This document shows, one piece after another, positions 1 to 5,738 of a stretch of 10,213 nt of DNA. Location of the stretch: positions 1-10,213 of the forward strand of contig JASHWB010000253.1 of NCBI GenBank assembly GCA_030044295.1, in the 5' to 3' direction. The translations under genes were made by a program, and so were the position numbers. The stretch's first letter is position 1, and each line of letters starts with the position of its first letter. Source of the stretch: Candidatus Acidiferrales bacterium (GTDB lineage: Bacteria > Acidobacteriota > Terriglobia > Acidiferrales > UBA7541). Below the pieces are notes generated by a model. The model did not search any database. It was not told where the DNA came from and was given only the letters and a program-made list of their open reading frames with translations.

Positions 1-403
1 GGATGGCGCAGTGGTGAGCAATTCGGGCCACTTCAACGTCGAAATCGACATTCCCGCGCTCGAGCGGCTCTCGAGCGGCAAGAAAATCGCGCGCCCGTTC
101 GTGGACGAGTACACGACAAAAGACGGCCGGCGTATCTATCTGCTCGGCGACGGACGCTTAATCAATCTCGCCGCGGCCGAGGGCCATCCAGCTTCGGTGA
201 TGGACATGAGCTTTGCGAATCAGGCGCTCGCGGCCGAGTACATGACCAAGCATTCGAAGGAACTGAAGAATCAGGTTTACGCCGTGCCCGAGCATCTGGA
301 CCAGCAGATCGCCAAGCTCAAGCTGGAATCGATGAGCGTTTCGATCGACAAGCTTACGCCGGAGCAGGAGCACTACTTGGCTTCGTGGAATGAGGGAACG
401 TAG
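1..403 (+). CDS. ahcY: Adenosylhomocysteinase (S-adenosyl-L-homocysteine hydrolase), C-terminal part
   Basis: This cytosolic NAD-dependent enzyme reversibly hydrolyses S-adenosylhomocysteine to adenosine and homocysteine, clearing the product of methyltransferases in the activated methyl cycle. Only the last 133 residues are in the window; the frame is open at the left edge (first full codon at base 2), so the gene starts outside. Family hallmarks seen are NSGHFNVEID near the left edge, the GRLINLAAAEGHPASVMDMSFANQALAAEY stretch read in pieces at about residues 50-80, and the ending YLASWNEGT. The last belongs to the short SAHH form known from archaea, Thermotoga and various bacteria, which lacks the C-terminal KPDHYRY-type extension that contacts NAD in the neighbouring subunit of the long form. 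The GTG at base 11 is internal, not a start. A strong terminator follows 52 bases after the stop, so this is the last gene of its transcript. Confidence 0.96.
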   Translation, partial: DGAVVSNSGHFNVEIDIPALERLSSGKKIARPFVDEYTTKDGRRIYLLGDGRLINLAAAEGHPASVMDMSFANQALAAEYMTKHSKELKNQVYAVPEHLDQQIAKLKLESMSVSIDKLTPEQEHYLASWNEGT

Positions 404-455
404 AAGGGAAGGTAGCGGTTCTCCCGCCTGCAAAGTCCCTCGCTCGCATTTTCGC

Positions 456-487
456 CCCCCAGGATTCGTCCTGGGGGTTCTTTTTTG
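456..487 (+). terminator. Rho-independent terminator downstream of ahcY
   Basis: A perfect 9-bp stem, CCCCCAGGA (456-464) with TCCTGGGGG (469-477), is capped by the very stable TTCG tetraloop (465-468). It is followed directly by TTCTTTTTT (478-486). The T-tract lies only on the plus-strand exit side, so it works for ahcY and not for anything coming from the right. Confidence 0.95.
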
Positions 488-681
488 GAGGAGGCGCAAA
501 GCACAAGGTGATCGTCAAAGGCTTTCAATGCAGCACAGTGGGTTCCCATCAGTACGCACATCGAATTTCATCGCGCTGCACGAGATTCCCATTTGTTTTT
601 TGTACAGGGCGGAGCCGCAGCATACCCCGCGCGCATCAAACTTTCAGATAGGTGCTTGAACGAGGGAGGAGGCAGTCGAAC
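488..681. other. Intergenic stretch between the ahcY terminator and the DUF883-like gene
   Basis: No convincing coding frame was found here; the short open frames lack codon structure and recognisable protein sequence. The stretch must hold the promoter of the gene starting at 682, but I could not pick out a clear -35/-10 pair. The only well-defined signal is the ribosome binding site at its right end. Confidence 0.5.
667..672 (+). promoter_or_regulatory. Consensus ribosome binding site that fixes the start of the DUF883-like gene
   Basis: AGGAGG lies 9 bases before the ATG at 682. The frame is open further upstream to a GTG at 652, but that codon would put this Shine-Dalgarno sequence inside the gene and adds residues without family similarity. 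ATG 682 is therefore preferred. Confidence 0.85.
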
Positions 682-957
682 ATGAAGTCAGCGAAAACAG
701 CCATCTTGGACAGAACCACCGATGTGTTCGAAGATTCGGCCGACGTTGCCAAAGACGTCGCCAAGAAGACGGCTTCCGTTGTGGTAGACGGAGCCAAAGC
801 CGTTAAGATCGCCGCAGTGCGCAGCTATGGGGCCGCGGATGACGCAATCACGTTCACGGGTAGGCAAATCCGGCGCAAGCCAGTAGTTGCTGCCGTCAGT
901 GCGATCGGCGTGGGGTTCCTTATCGGGTTTTTGATCGGCCGGAAGACCCACCGATAG
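682..957 (+). CDS. Small membrane-anchored protein, DUF883/ElaB/YqjD-like
   Basis: A 91-residue protein with the layout of the DUF883 (ElaB/YqjD) family. The first ~65 residues are charged and alanine-rich and probably helical (EDSADVAKDVAKKTASVVVDGAKAV). A short basic stretch, RQIRRKP at 61-67, is followed by one hydrophobic glycine-zipper helix at about 68-86 (VVAAVSAIGVGFLIGFLIG) and the basic end RKTHR. In E. coli the family members are C-tail-anchored inner-membrane proteins that bind ribosomes in stationary phase; whether this distant relative does so is inference. The start is set by a perfect Shine-Dalgarno 9 bases upstream. The gene is preceded by the ahcY terminator, so it needs its own promoter, and it converges on the minus-strand gene at 1001-1270 with 43 bases between stops. 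The family call rests on architecture more than on diagnostic residues; a plain conserved anchor protein is the alternative. Confidence 0.78.
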   Translation: MKSAKTAILDRTTDVFEDSADVAKDVAKKTASVVVDGAKAVKIAAVRSYGAADDAITFTGRQIRRKPVVAAVSAIGVGFLIGFLIGRKTHR

Positions 958-1000
958 AGCGAGTGAGTAAAGCAGGGGCTGGGTTGTGGCTCGTTTGCAG

Positions 1001-1270
1001 TTAACTGAACACCGCGTTCGACTGCGGGTTGGTCAGCAAGCGCATTCGCAGGCGGTTGAGTTTTGCGCGAAGCTGGTCCGGATCCATGCCCGCGGATTGG
1101 CACACGGATTGGAAGTCCTTCTGGTCCTGGAAGAGGTACTCCTCGGCTTGCCGCTTACGCCGTAGTGGACCGCACATCCAATCCTGAATCGTGGTTAGCA
1201 ATACGGCTTGCCACAAACGCTTTTCCGAAACCGCATCAGTCTGGGTAACGCCCATCGCCGTTTCTGACAT
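1001..1270 (-). CDS. Uncharacterised 89-residue cytoplasmic protein, acidobacterial-type
   Basis: I recognise no named family, but the frame looks genuinely coding. The first ~17 residues are polar and low in complexity. A compact conserved-looking core then begins at about 18: RLWQAVLLTTIQDW (18-31), GPLRRKRQAEEYLF (34-47), DFQSVCQSAGMDPDQLRAKLNRLR (52-75), ending in a short variable tail. The core is predicted all-helical, with two cysteines (33 and 57), no signal peptide and no membrane segment. The tryptophan-rich first helix plus the 'AGMDPDQLRAKL' end resemble a small DNA-binding or adaptor fold, but that is only an impression. The ATG at 1270 is preceded on the minus strand by GAGGGGG about 5 bases upstream, a usable ribosome binding site. 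The protease gene lies upstream on the same strand, 288 bases away, so a separate promoter is likely. Confidence 0.75.
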   Translation of the reverse strand: MSETAMGVTQTDAVSEKRLWQAVLLTTIQDWMCGPLRRKRQAEEYLFQDQKDFQSVCQSAGMDPDQLRAKLNRLRMRLLTNPQSNAVFS

Positions 1271-1558
1271 GAGTCCCCCCTCAAATTTCCGGCGGCTGGA
1301 TTCCGTGTGCTACAGAGGGGTTAATGCAACGAGGGGGCCGAAACTCGGCGAACCGGATCGTTCCTTGGGATGTTTGTGCCCTTTTGGTGAAGACGCAAGG
1401 CGCTAAGAACGATGGGTTTATTCAGGGCAGTACCGCCGGACGCAAGGAATACGTATTTCCACAGGGATCTTCTGGTACTTGGGCCTGTCATTTTTTCCAG
1501 AATCTGGCTAACTTTTCCGGATAGGCGGGCCTCTGCCGGCTCGCGTAAAACTGTGCCA
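1271..1558. other. Non-coding gap between the M50 protease and the 89-residue protein gene
   Basis: Open frames cross this stretch on both strands, but none reads like a protein. It should hold the end of the protease transcript and the promoter or leader of the minus-strand gene at 1270. No clear intrinsic terminator follows the protease stop: on the minus strand no GC stem with a T-run is visible. A repeat-like segment at 1386-1411 and a 7-bp inverted repeat (ATCGTTC at 1357-1363, GAACGAT at 1407-1413) are the only structure seen. Confidence 0.5.
1386..1411. repeat. Degenerate short dispersed-repeat-like segment
   Basis: GACGCAAGGCGCTAAG with its flanks (GGTGAA before, AACG after) has the ~8-9 base periodic pattern of the intergenic repeats that read roughly 'CGCAAAGACGCAAAGGCGCAAAGAA' in many bacterial genomes. 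A second GACGCAAGG occurs at 1439-1447. Only a single imperfect unit is present in this window, so assignment to that repeat class rests on memory of the pattern. Confidence 0.3.
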
Positions 1559-2479
1559 TCACGTTCGTGCGAGGGCGGGGGCTTCCGCCAGCCACTCGCT
1601 AACAGGCCGCAACACGCCGCAGTCGAGGCACCGCGTAGTGGAAAACCTGGCCGAGCAATTGGGGCAGATGGCCTGAGTTGCGAATATATCGAAAGGCTGG
1701 TGGCAAAGACCACAGACCCAGAACCGTCCGACGGGCGGCGCGCTGTGGCACGAAGGGCACGCGTATCCCACATGACGCGGAAGTTTGGCGATGCGCGCCA
1801 GAATCTGCGCGTGCCGCAAACCAGTCCAGCAGTTCATCAGAATGAACGCTGAAATCAGTGCGATCCAAGCCGATCGCGCAAGTATGGCGACCAGTATCAG
1901 CCCTGCCGCGCCCACGAATCCGATCCACACAGCCCATTGCAGGCTGCGCGCGCGTCCCACGGCGAACCAAAGCAGAGACCGCAGAATTTGTCCGCCGTCG
2001 AGCGGGAAAATCGGCAGCATATTGAAGAGAAGCAAGACGAGATTTATCTCGTTTACATTTTTGATGAAGTCGAAAACATCAGGGGCTAGCGTGGCCCACC
2101 CGAGCAACGTGCCGGCATACCACAATCCCAGCAGTATCGGTGCGAGCGCGACGTTGACGAGCGGGCCGGCGGCGATGCTCCAGAGCGTGGCGCCGGGGCG
2201 CTGCGGAGGGTTTACGTAAGCGACGCCGCCGAGCGGCCAGAGCACGATCTGATCAGGAGTGCCGCCGACTTGTCTGCAAGCTAGTGCGTGGCCGTATTCG
2301 TGCATCGTGACGATGGCGAAAAGAGCCGCGTAGTCCAGCATGTTCCAGCCTATCGACGAAAAGCTGCCTTCACGGTAGACGACCGCCACGATTGCCAGCA
2401 AGAACCAAGACCAGTGGAGATACAGGTCGATACCCTTGAGGCGGAACAGGTGGATGGAGCCGCGCCGCAAGAAGTTCAT
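1559..2479 (-). CDS. M50 (site-2-type) intramembrane zinc metalloprotease with C-terminal zinc ribbons
   Basis: A 306-residue membrane protease of the M50B/S2P group, which cuts substrates within the membrane. The N-terminal GIDLYLHWSWFLLAIVAVVY (16-35) is the usual first helix. The zinc site and catalytic glutamate are HEYGH at 60-64. GGVAYV follows at 84-89, and the third zinc ligand is in NMLPIFPLDGG (153-163, Asp161). Further hydrophobic segments lie at about 101-130, 144-158, 182-202 and 204-218. After residue 238 comes a soluble tail with four CxxC pairs (241/244, 256/259, 272/275, 284/287), consistent with two zinc ribbons. No PDZ or CBS domain is present, unlike RseP or many S2P relatives. 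No Shine-Dalgarno precedes the ATG at 2479; a TATAAT lies 8 bases upstream, suggesting a leaderless message. The start is supported by typical family spacing to the first helix. Substrate unknown; the gene is divergent from the binding-protein gene at 2691. Confidence 0.92.
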   Translation of the reverse strand: MNFLRRGSIHLFRLKGIDLYLHWSWFLLAIVAVVYREGSFSSIGWNMLDYAALFAIVTMHEYGHALACRQVGGTPDQIVLWPLGGVAYVNPPQRPGATLWSIAAGPLVNVALAPILLGLWYAGTLLGWATLAPDVFDFIKNVNEINLVLLLFNMLPIFPLDGGQILRSLLWFAVGRARSLQWAVWIGFVGAAGLILVAILARSAWIALISAFILMNCWTGLRHAQILARIAKLPRHVGYACPSCHSAPPVGRFWVCGLCHQPFDIFATQAICPNCSARFSTTRCLDCGVLRPVSEWLAEAPALART

Positions 2480-2487
2480 ATACTGAA

Positions 2488-2493
2488 ATTATA
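2488..2493 (-). promoter_or_regulatory. Consensus -10 box of the M50 protease gene, close to the start codon
   Basis: The minus strand reads TATAAT at 2493-2488, ending 8 bases before the ATG at 2479. Transcription would begin about at 2481, leaving almost no 5' leader, which agrees with the missing Shine-Dalgarno. No good -35 hexamer is present 17 bases further upstream; that position is occupied by the palindrome at 2511-2527. Confidence 0.5.
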
Positions 2494-2510
2494 CGTTACG
2501 ACCGCTCTTC

Positions 2511-2527
2511 CGCGATTGAAGATCGCG
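2511..2527. promoter_or_regulatory. Inverted repeat over the presumed -35 region, candidate operator
   Basis: CGCGAT (2511-2516) and ATCGCG (2522-2527) form perfect 6-bp arms around TGAAG. The left arm starts exactly 17 bases upstream of the TATAAT of the protease gene, where a -35 box would sit. Size and position fit a dimeric regulator site between two divergent genes, but short palindromes are common by chance in GC-rich DNA. Confidence 0.35.
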
Positions 2528-2690
2528 AAAACTGCGAAATTATGGCGCATGAGCGCGCATACCGTTATGGTCACAAAGCGGCCCCAAACTGTTAGCGATC
2601 ACGGAACATTGCGTTTACACTCCAACATGGGTGGGAACCCGCCACGGGATCCTCGCGTCTCATACATTTCCGAATCCACCGGGAGCGCGC

Positions 2691-3605
2691 GTGAAAAAAC
2701 TTAAGCTCGTTTACGCCATTCCTGGCGACAACCTGTATTTGCGCGAACAGACGTCCGCTGCTGAAGCGGCCGCCGGCCGTCTGGATATGCAACTGAAAGT
2801 CATTTCCGCAGATATGGACCCGATTTTGCAGAGCCAGCAGCTTCTTTCGCTGGTGCAGGGAAAAGACGCGGATCGTCCCGACGCGATTTTGATCGAGCCA
2901 GTGAACGCTACGGGGCTGCCGCGCGTGGCGGAAGCGGCAGTGGCCGCCGGAATGGCGTGGGTGGTGAGCAACGCGCAGGTGGATTACATCGCCAAGCTGC
3001 GGCGCAACGCGAAAGCGCCGGTCTTTCTGGTCTCGCAGGATCACTTGGAAATCGGACGTTTACAAGGGCGCCAGACAGCGGCTCTACTGCCGCGTGGCGG
3101 TTCCGTGCTGTATCTGCGCGGACCTGCGATGAGTTCCATAGCTTCGCGCCGCTTCGAGGGGCTGGAACGCGGCCGGCCTCAAAACGTGGAGGTCAAAAGC
3201 GTGAAAGTGCAGGGCTCCACGGCTGACAATGCCTGCGCCGCCGTTAATTCCTGGCTGAATCTTTCGACCGTGCGACCTGACGGTACGCAGTTGATCGTTT
3301 CGCAGAACGCGGATTTCATCTTTGGCGCCCGCAAGGCTTTCGAGAGCAGGGCTGACGAATCGGAGCGCGCGAAGTGGCTGGGCATTCCATGCCTGGGCGC
3401 GGGCGTGGCCAGCCAGCTAAGATCTCTTGTCGATCAGAAGACACTGCGGGCCGCCGTGCTCACGTCGCTGACTATGGAGAGAGTGCTCGACATGCTCGTA
3501 CAGGCGATCAAAAAAGGTTCGCAGCCCCCCGAGAATACTTTCGTTGAAGCTTCCTCCTACCCGAGCTTAGAAGACCTGGCCAAGAAGCCCGTTAGCGGGC
3601 GATAG
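2691..3605 (+). CDS. Periplasmic-binding-protein-like (sugar-binding, Peripla_BP_4 type) protein without signal peptide
   Basis: A 304-residue protein with the fold of type I sugar-binding proteins and LacI-family effector domains. Recognisable pieces are the first strand KLVYAIPGDN (4-14), then LQVISAD-like LKVISADMDPILQSQQLLSLV (35-55), DAILIEPVNATGLPRVAEAAVAAGMAWVVSN (64-94), GRLQGRQTAALLPRGGSVLYLRGP (122-145), RRFEGLERG (153-161), the second-lobe LIVSQNADFIFGARKAF (201-217), and a hinge/C-terminal region ending in LEDLAKKP. The GTG at 2691 has GGGAG five bases upstream and puts the first beta strand at residue 4. The frame continues back to a GTG at 2631, but the extra 20 residues are polar and are no export signal either. 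No helix-turn-helix, signal peptide or lipobox is present, so the protein is probably cytosolic. No permease or ATPase gene lies nearby. It may sense a small molecule, but its ligand is unknown. Confidence 0.82.
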   Translation: MKKLKLVYAIPGDNLYLREQTSAAEAAAGRLDMQLKVISADMDPILQSQQLLSLVQGKDADRPDAILIEPVNATGLPRVAEAAVAAGMAWVVSNAQVDYIAKLRRNAKAPVFLVSQDHLEIGRLQGRQTAALLPRGGSVLYLRGPAMSSIASRRFEGLERGRPQNVEVKSVKVQGSTADNACAAVNSWLNLSTVRPDGTQLIVSQNADFIFGARKAFESRADESERAKWLGIPCLGAGVASQLRSLVDQKTLRAAVLTSLTMERVLDMLVQAIKKGSQPPENTFVEASSYPSLEDLAKKPVSGR

Positions 3606-3617
3606 CCGCTTTCGAGG

Positions 3618-3640
3618 GGCCAGCGCCTCTCGCGTTGGCC
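3618..3640 (+). terminator. Stable hairpin after the binding-protein gene, possible terminator without T-tract
   Basis: GGCCAGCGC (3618-3626) pairs with GCGTTGGCC (3632-3640) through nine pairs including one G-T wobble, with loop CTCTC, 12 bases after the stop at 3605. No T-run follows, so it may be a transcript-end stabiliser or a weak terminator rather than a classical intrinsic one. Confidence 0.4.
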
Positions 3641-3777
3641 GGTTCAGCCGCGAAACACTCGCATTGCCATGTTACGGTTCCCGGTGTATGTTACGGGCGT
3701 CAGCGAGCTCGAATCGGATCTACGGGGAATGGTCATCGTAAGGGGTTCGCTGGCAATCATATTAGGCGGTGCGGCTC

Positions 3778-4110
3778 ATGACCTGGACGAAGGCGCTTCT
3801 GATCGTGATCGCGGTTGGGCTGTTTGCGCTTCCGGCTTTGCCTCAGGGCAATGCCAAGGCGGCGGCCAGCAAGGAAACCGCTACCACGGAGATCGTCGGC
3901 ACGGTGCAATCGTTCAGCGGAAATATCCTGGATATCAAGCCGTTCACCGTCCAACCCGCGGTTTGGGTGACGATTCCGCAAGACATGAAGGTGGATCGCG
4001 ACGCGGTCAAGCCGGGAACTAAAGTCAGCGTCGAGGCGCGCTGGGCTACGGTCACATACATTGCTGTGAAGCCGCCGAAGACGATCTCGGGCCAAAAATC
4101 CTCGCAGTAA
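3778..4110 (+). CDS. Small exported beta-rich protein of unknown function
   Basis: A 110-residue protein with a clear Sec signal: MTWTK followed by the hydrophobic core ALLIVIAVGLFALPALP (6-22), with probable cleavage near QGNAKA (23-28). The mature part, about 80 residues, alternates short strands and turns (TTEIVGTVQSFSGNILDIKPF, AVWVTIPQDMKV, KPGTKVSVEARW, TVTYIAVKPP), which suggests a small OB-like or DUF5666-like beta barrel. This fold call is an impression, and no enzyme motif or cysteine is present. The ATG at 3778 has AGGCGG eight bases upstream; a GTG three codons earlier (3769) would overlap that site and is less likely. It lies between the binding-protein gene (172-base gap) and the SGNH hydrolase (130-base gap), all on the plus strand, but spacing does not argue for one operon. 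Periplasmic location is inferred from the signal alone. Confidence 0.8.
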   Translation: MTWTKALLIVIAVGLFALPALPQGNAKAAASKETATTEIVGTVQSFSGNILDIKPFTVQPAVWVTIPQDMKVDRDAVKPGTKVSVEARWATVTYIAVKPPKTISGQKSSQ

Positions 4111-4228
4111 TTCTTCCAGGCGCAGGTGCCGGACGCGCCCCCGGCAAGCCCTCTTCCGAACTCGCCAGATACTTCCAATGGCATCTTGTAATTTATGGCC
4201 GGAGTGTCGATAATTCCGGGCACATTCC

Positions 4229-4233
4229 GGAGG
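4229..4233 (+). promoter_or_regulatory. Ribosome binding site of the SGNH hydrolase gene
   Basis: GGAGG ends 7 bases before the ATG at 4241. It confirms this start and places the signal peptide at the protein's N-terminus. Confidence 0.8.
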
Positions 4234-4240
4234 CAATCAC

Positions 4241-5536
4241 ATGCAATGCGCTCACCGTATCGTTCTGTTCGCATCGTGCATCGTCGCGCTCACTAGCTAT
4301 GCGTCGCAGGCAGCCGGCGCGCAAAGCCACTGGGTTCCTACATGGGCTGCTTCGCCGCAGAGTGCTGTGATCGTTTTCCCAGGCAGCTCCAACGGACCGG
4401 CAGCGAATAGCTCCGGCCAGGCGGCGCGGCCGCCACTTTTTCCACCTCCGCCCACGTTTGAAAATCAAACCGTGCGGATGATCGTGCGGTCCAGCATAGG
4501 CGGTTCACAGGTTCGCGTGCAGCTATCGAACACTTTCAGTGCGTCAGCGCTTCACGTCGGCGCGGCACACATCGCATTGCGCGACAAGGATTCGTCGATC
4601 GTGGTTTCCACGGATCATCCTCTGACCTTCAGCGGCCAGCCTTCGATCGTCATTCCCGCGGGAGCTGAAGTGTTGAGCGATCCTGTCGATCTGCGAGTTC
4701 CGGCCATGACGTACCTGGCGATCAGTGTTTACGTGACGGACAAAGCCGAAAATGCCACCGACCATCTGACTGGTCTGCACACCACTTACATTTCAGGCCC
4801 GGGTGATTTCACGTCCGCCCCTTCCATCGACGCGAAGTCAACGACGCAGTCGTGGTATTGGATTTCCGCGGTCGATGTGCTGGCTCCGGAAAACGCGGGC
4901 GTTATCGTGGCGTTCGGCGATTCCATCACGGATGGGGCTACGTCGACGCCGGATACGGATAGCAGCTGGCCCAGCCAATTAGCGAATCGAATCGCGGCGG
5001 ATAAGTCGCTCGACGGCAAGTGGGCTGTGGTGGACGAGGGCATCTCCGGCAATCAACTGCTGGAGAACATGATGGGCGTGGCGGCTCTGGCGCGCCTCGA
5101 CCGCGACGTTTTCAGCCTTCCGGGCGTGAAATGGATGATCGTGCTGGAAGGAATCAACGATATCGGGTTGCGCGGACGTCCGGGCGTGGAAAATCCCGTC
5201 ACCGCCGAGGAATTGATTGCGGCGCAGAAACAGATCATCGAGCGCGCCCATCTGCACGGCATCAAAGTGATGGGCGCAACGCTCACGCCTTATGTGGGCG
5301 CCAGCTATGCCAGCGACCAGGGTGAAAAAATCCGCGAGGCAGTCAATCACTGGATTCTGACCAGCGGCGCCTTCGACGCCGTGGTTGACTTCGACAAGGC
5401 GGTGCAGGATCCCGCAAATCCCTTGCAGATTCGCGCTTCGTTTAACATTCGCGACCATCTGCATCCGAATGACGCGGGGTACAAGGCCATGGCCGATGCG
5501 ATTAACCTGTCCGTCTTTTCGCATTCTTCGAAGTAG
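4241..5536 (+). CDS. Exported SGNH/GDSL-family hydrolase
   Basis: A 431-residue protein, probably a periplasmic or secreted esterase/deacetylase acting on an acylated sugar or lipid; the substrate cannot be told from sequence. A Sec signal occupies residues 1-27 (core IVLFASCIVALTSYASQAAGA). Residues ~28-75 include a low-complexity, proline-rich linker (RPPLFPPPPTF). Residues ~76-215 look like a beta-sandwich domain (QTVRMIVRSSIGGSQVRVQLSN onward) of the kind that precedes the catalytic domain in many such proteins. The SGNH blocks follow in order: block I VAFGDSITDG with nucleophile Ser228, block II glycine in EGISGN (266-271), block III GIND with Asn306, and block V DHLHPND with Asp405 and His408. 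The catalytic set is complete, so the enzyme should be active. The start is fixed by a GGAGG site. The closest described enzymes are rhamnogalacturonan acetylesterase-like and TesA-like esterases, but no specific assignment is made. Confidence 0.93.
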   Translation: MQCAHRIVLFASCIVALTSYASQAAGAQSHWVPTWAASPQSAVIVFPGSSNGPAANSSGQAARPPLFPPPPTFENQTVRMIVRSSIGGSQVRVQLSNTFSASALHVGAAHIALRDKDSSIVVSTDHPLTFSGQPSIVIPAGAEVLSDPVDLRVPAMTYLAISVYVTDKAENATDHLTGLHTTYISGPGDFTSAPSIDAKSTTQSWYWISAVDVLAPENAGVIVAFGDSITDGATSTPDTDSSWPSQLANRIAADKSLDGKWAVVDEGISGNQLLENMMGVAALARLDRDVFSLPGVKWMIVLEGINDIGLRGRPGVENPVTAEELIAAQKQIIERAHLHGIKVMGATLTPYVGASYASDQGEKIREAVNHWILTSGAFDAVVDFDKAVQDPANPLQIRASFNIRDHLHPNDAGYKAMADAINLSVFSHSSK

Positions 5537-5738
5537 CGCTCGAATCTCGTGCCCGTGCGCCTGCGGCTCCCGGCGCAGAGGGCTTACTCAACAGAAACAA
5601 CAGGCGCCTGCCTCCGCGATAGCGCTTTCGGGAACGATAAGATCGAAGCGTGAAGGTCCCTGACGAAATCAAGCTGCTCCTTGTGACAGTCCACCAGGGC
5701 GCGCGCCTGCTCTCTGGCGGAACTTTGGATATTGGTGG

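Noticed and set aside
958..1000. Terminator between the convergent genes at 957 and 1001.
   Set aside because: Only weak 3-4 bp pairings and no proper T-tract are present in the 43 bases.
1381..1445. Possible cyclic-di-GMP (GEMM) riboswitch because of the GACGCAAGGC string.
   Set aside because: The partner elements (AGGGCAAACC upstream, GAAA tetraloop context and the downstream receptor half) are missing, and no gene follows on that strand at a suitable distance.
1461..1496. ACAGG...CCTGT hairpin followed by CATTTTTT on the plus strand, as a terminator.
   Set aside because: The stem is only 5 bp with an ~18-base loop, and no plus-strand gene ends upstream; the protease transcript runs the other way.
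1321..1852. Long open frames on both strands overlapping the 3' part of the protease gene.
   Set aside because: They are shadows of the protease reading frame in GC-rich DNA; their translations are rich in Arg, Pro and Ser with no recognisable motif.
5601..5610. Perfect palindrome CAGGCGCCTG in the gap after the SGNH gene.
   Set aside because: Ten bases of GC-rich palindrome are expected by chance, with no T-run, promoter or partner site nearby.
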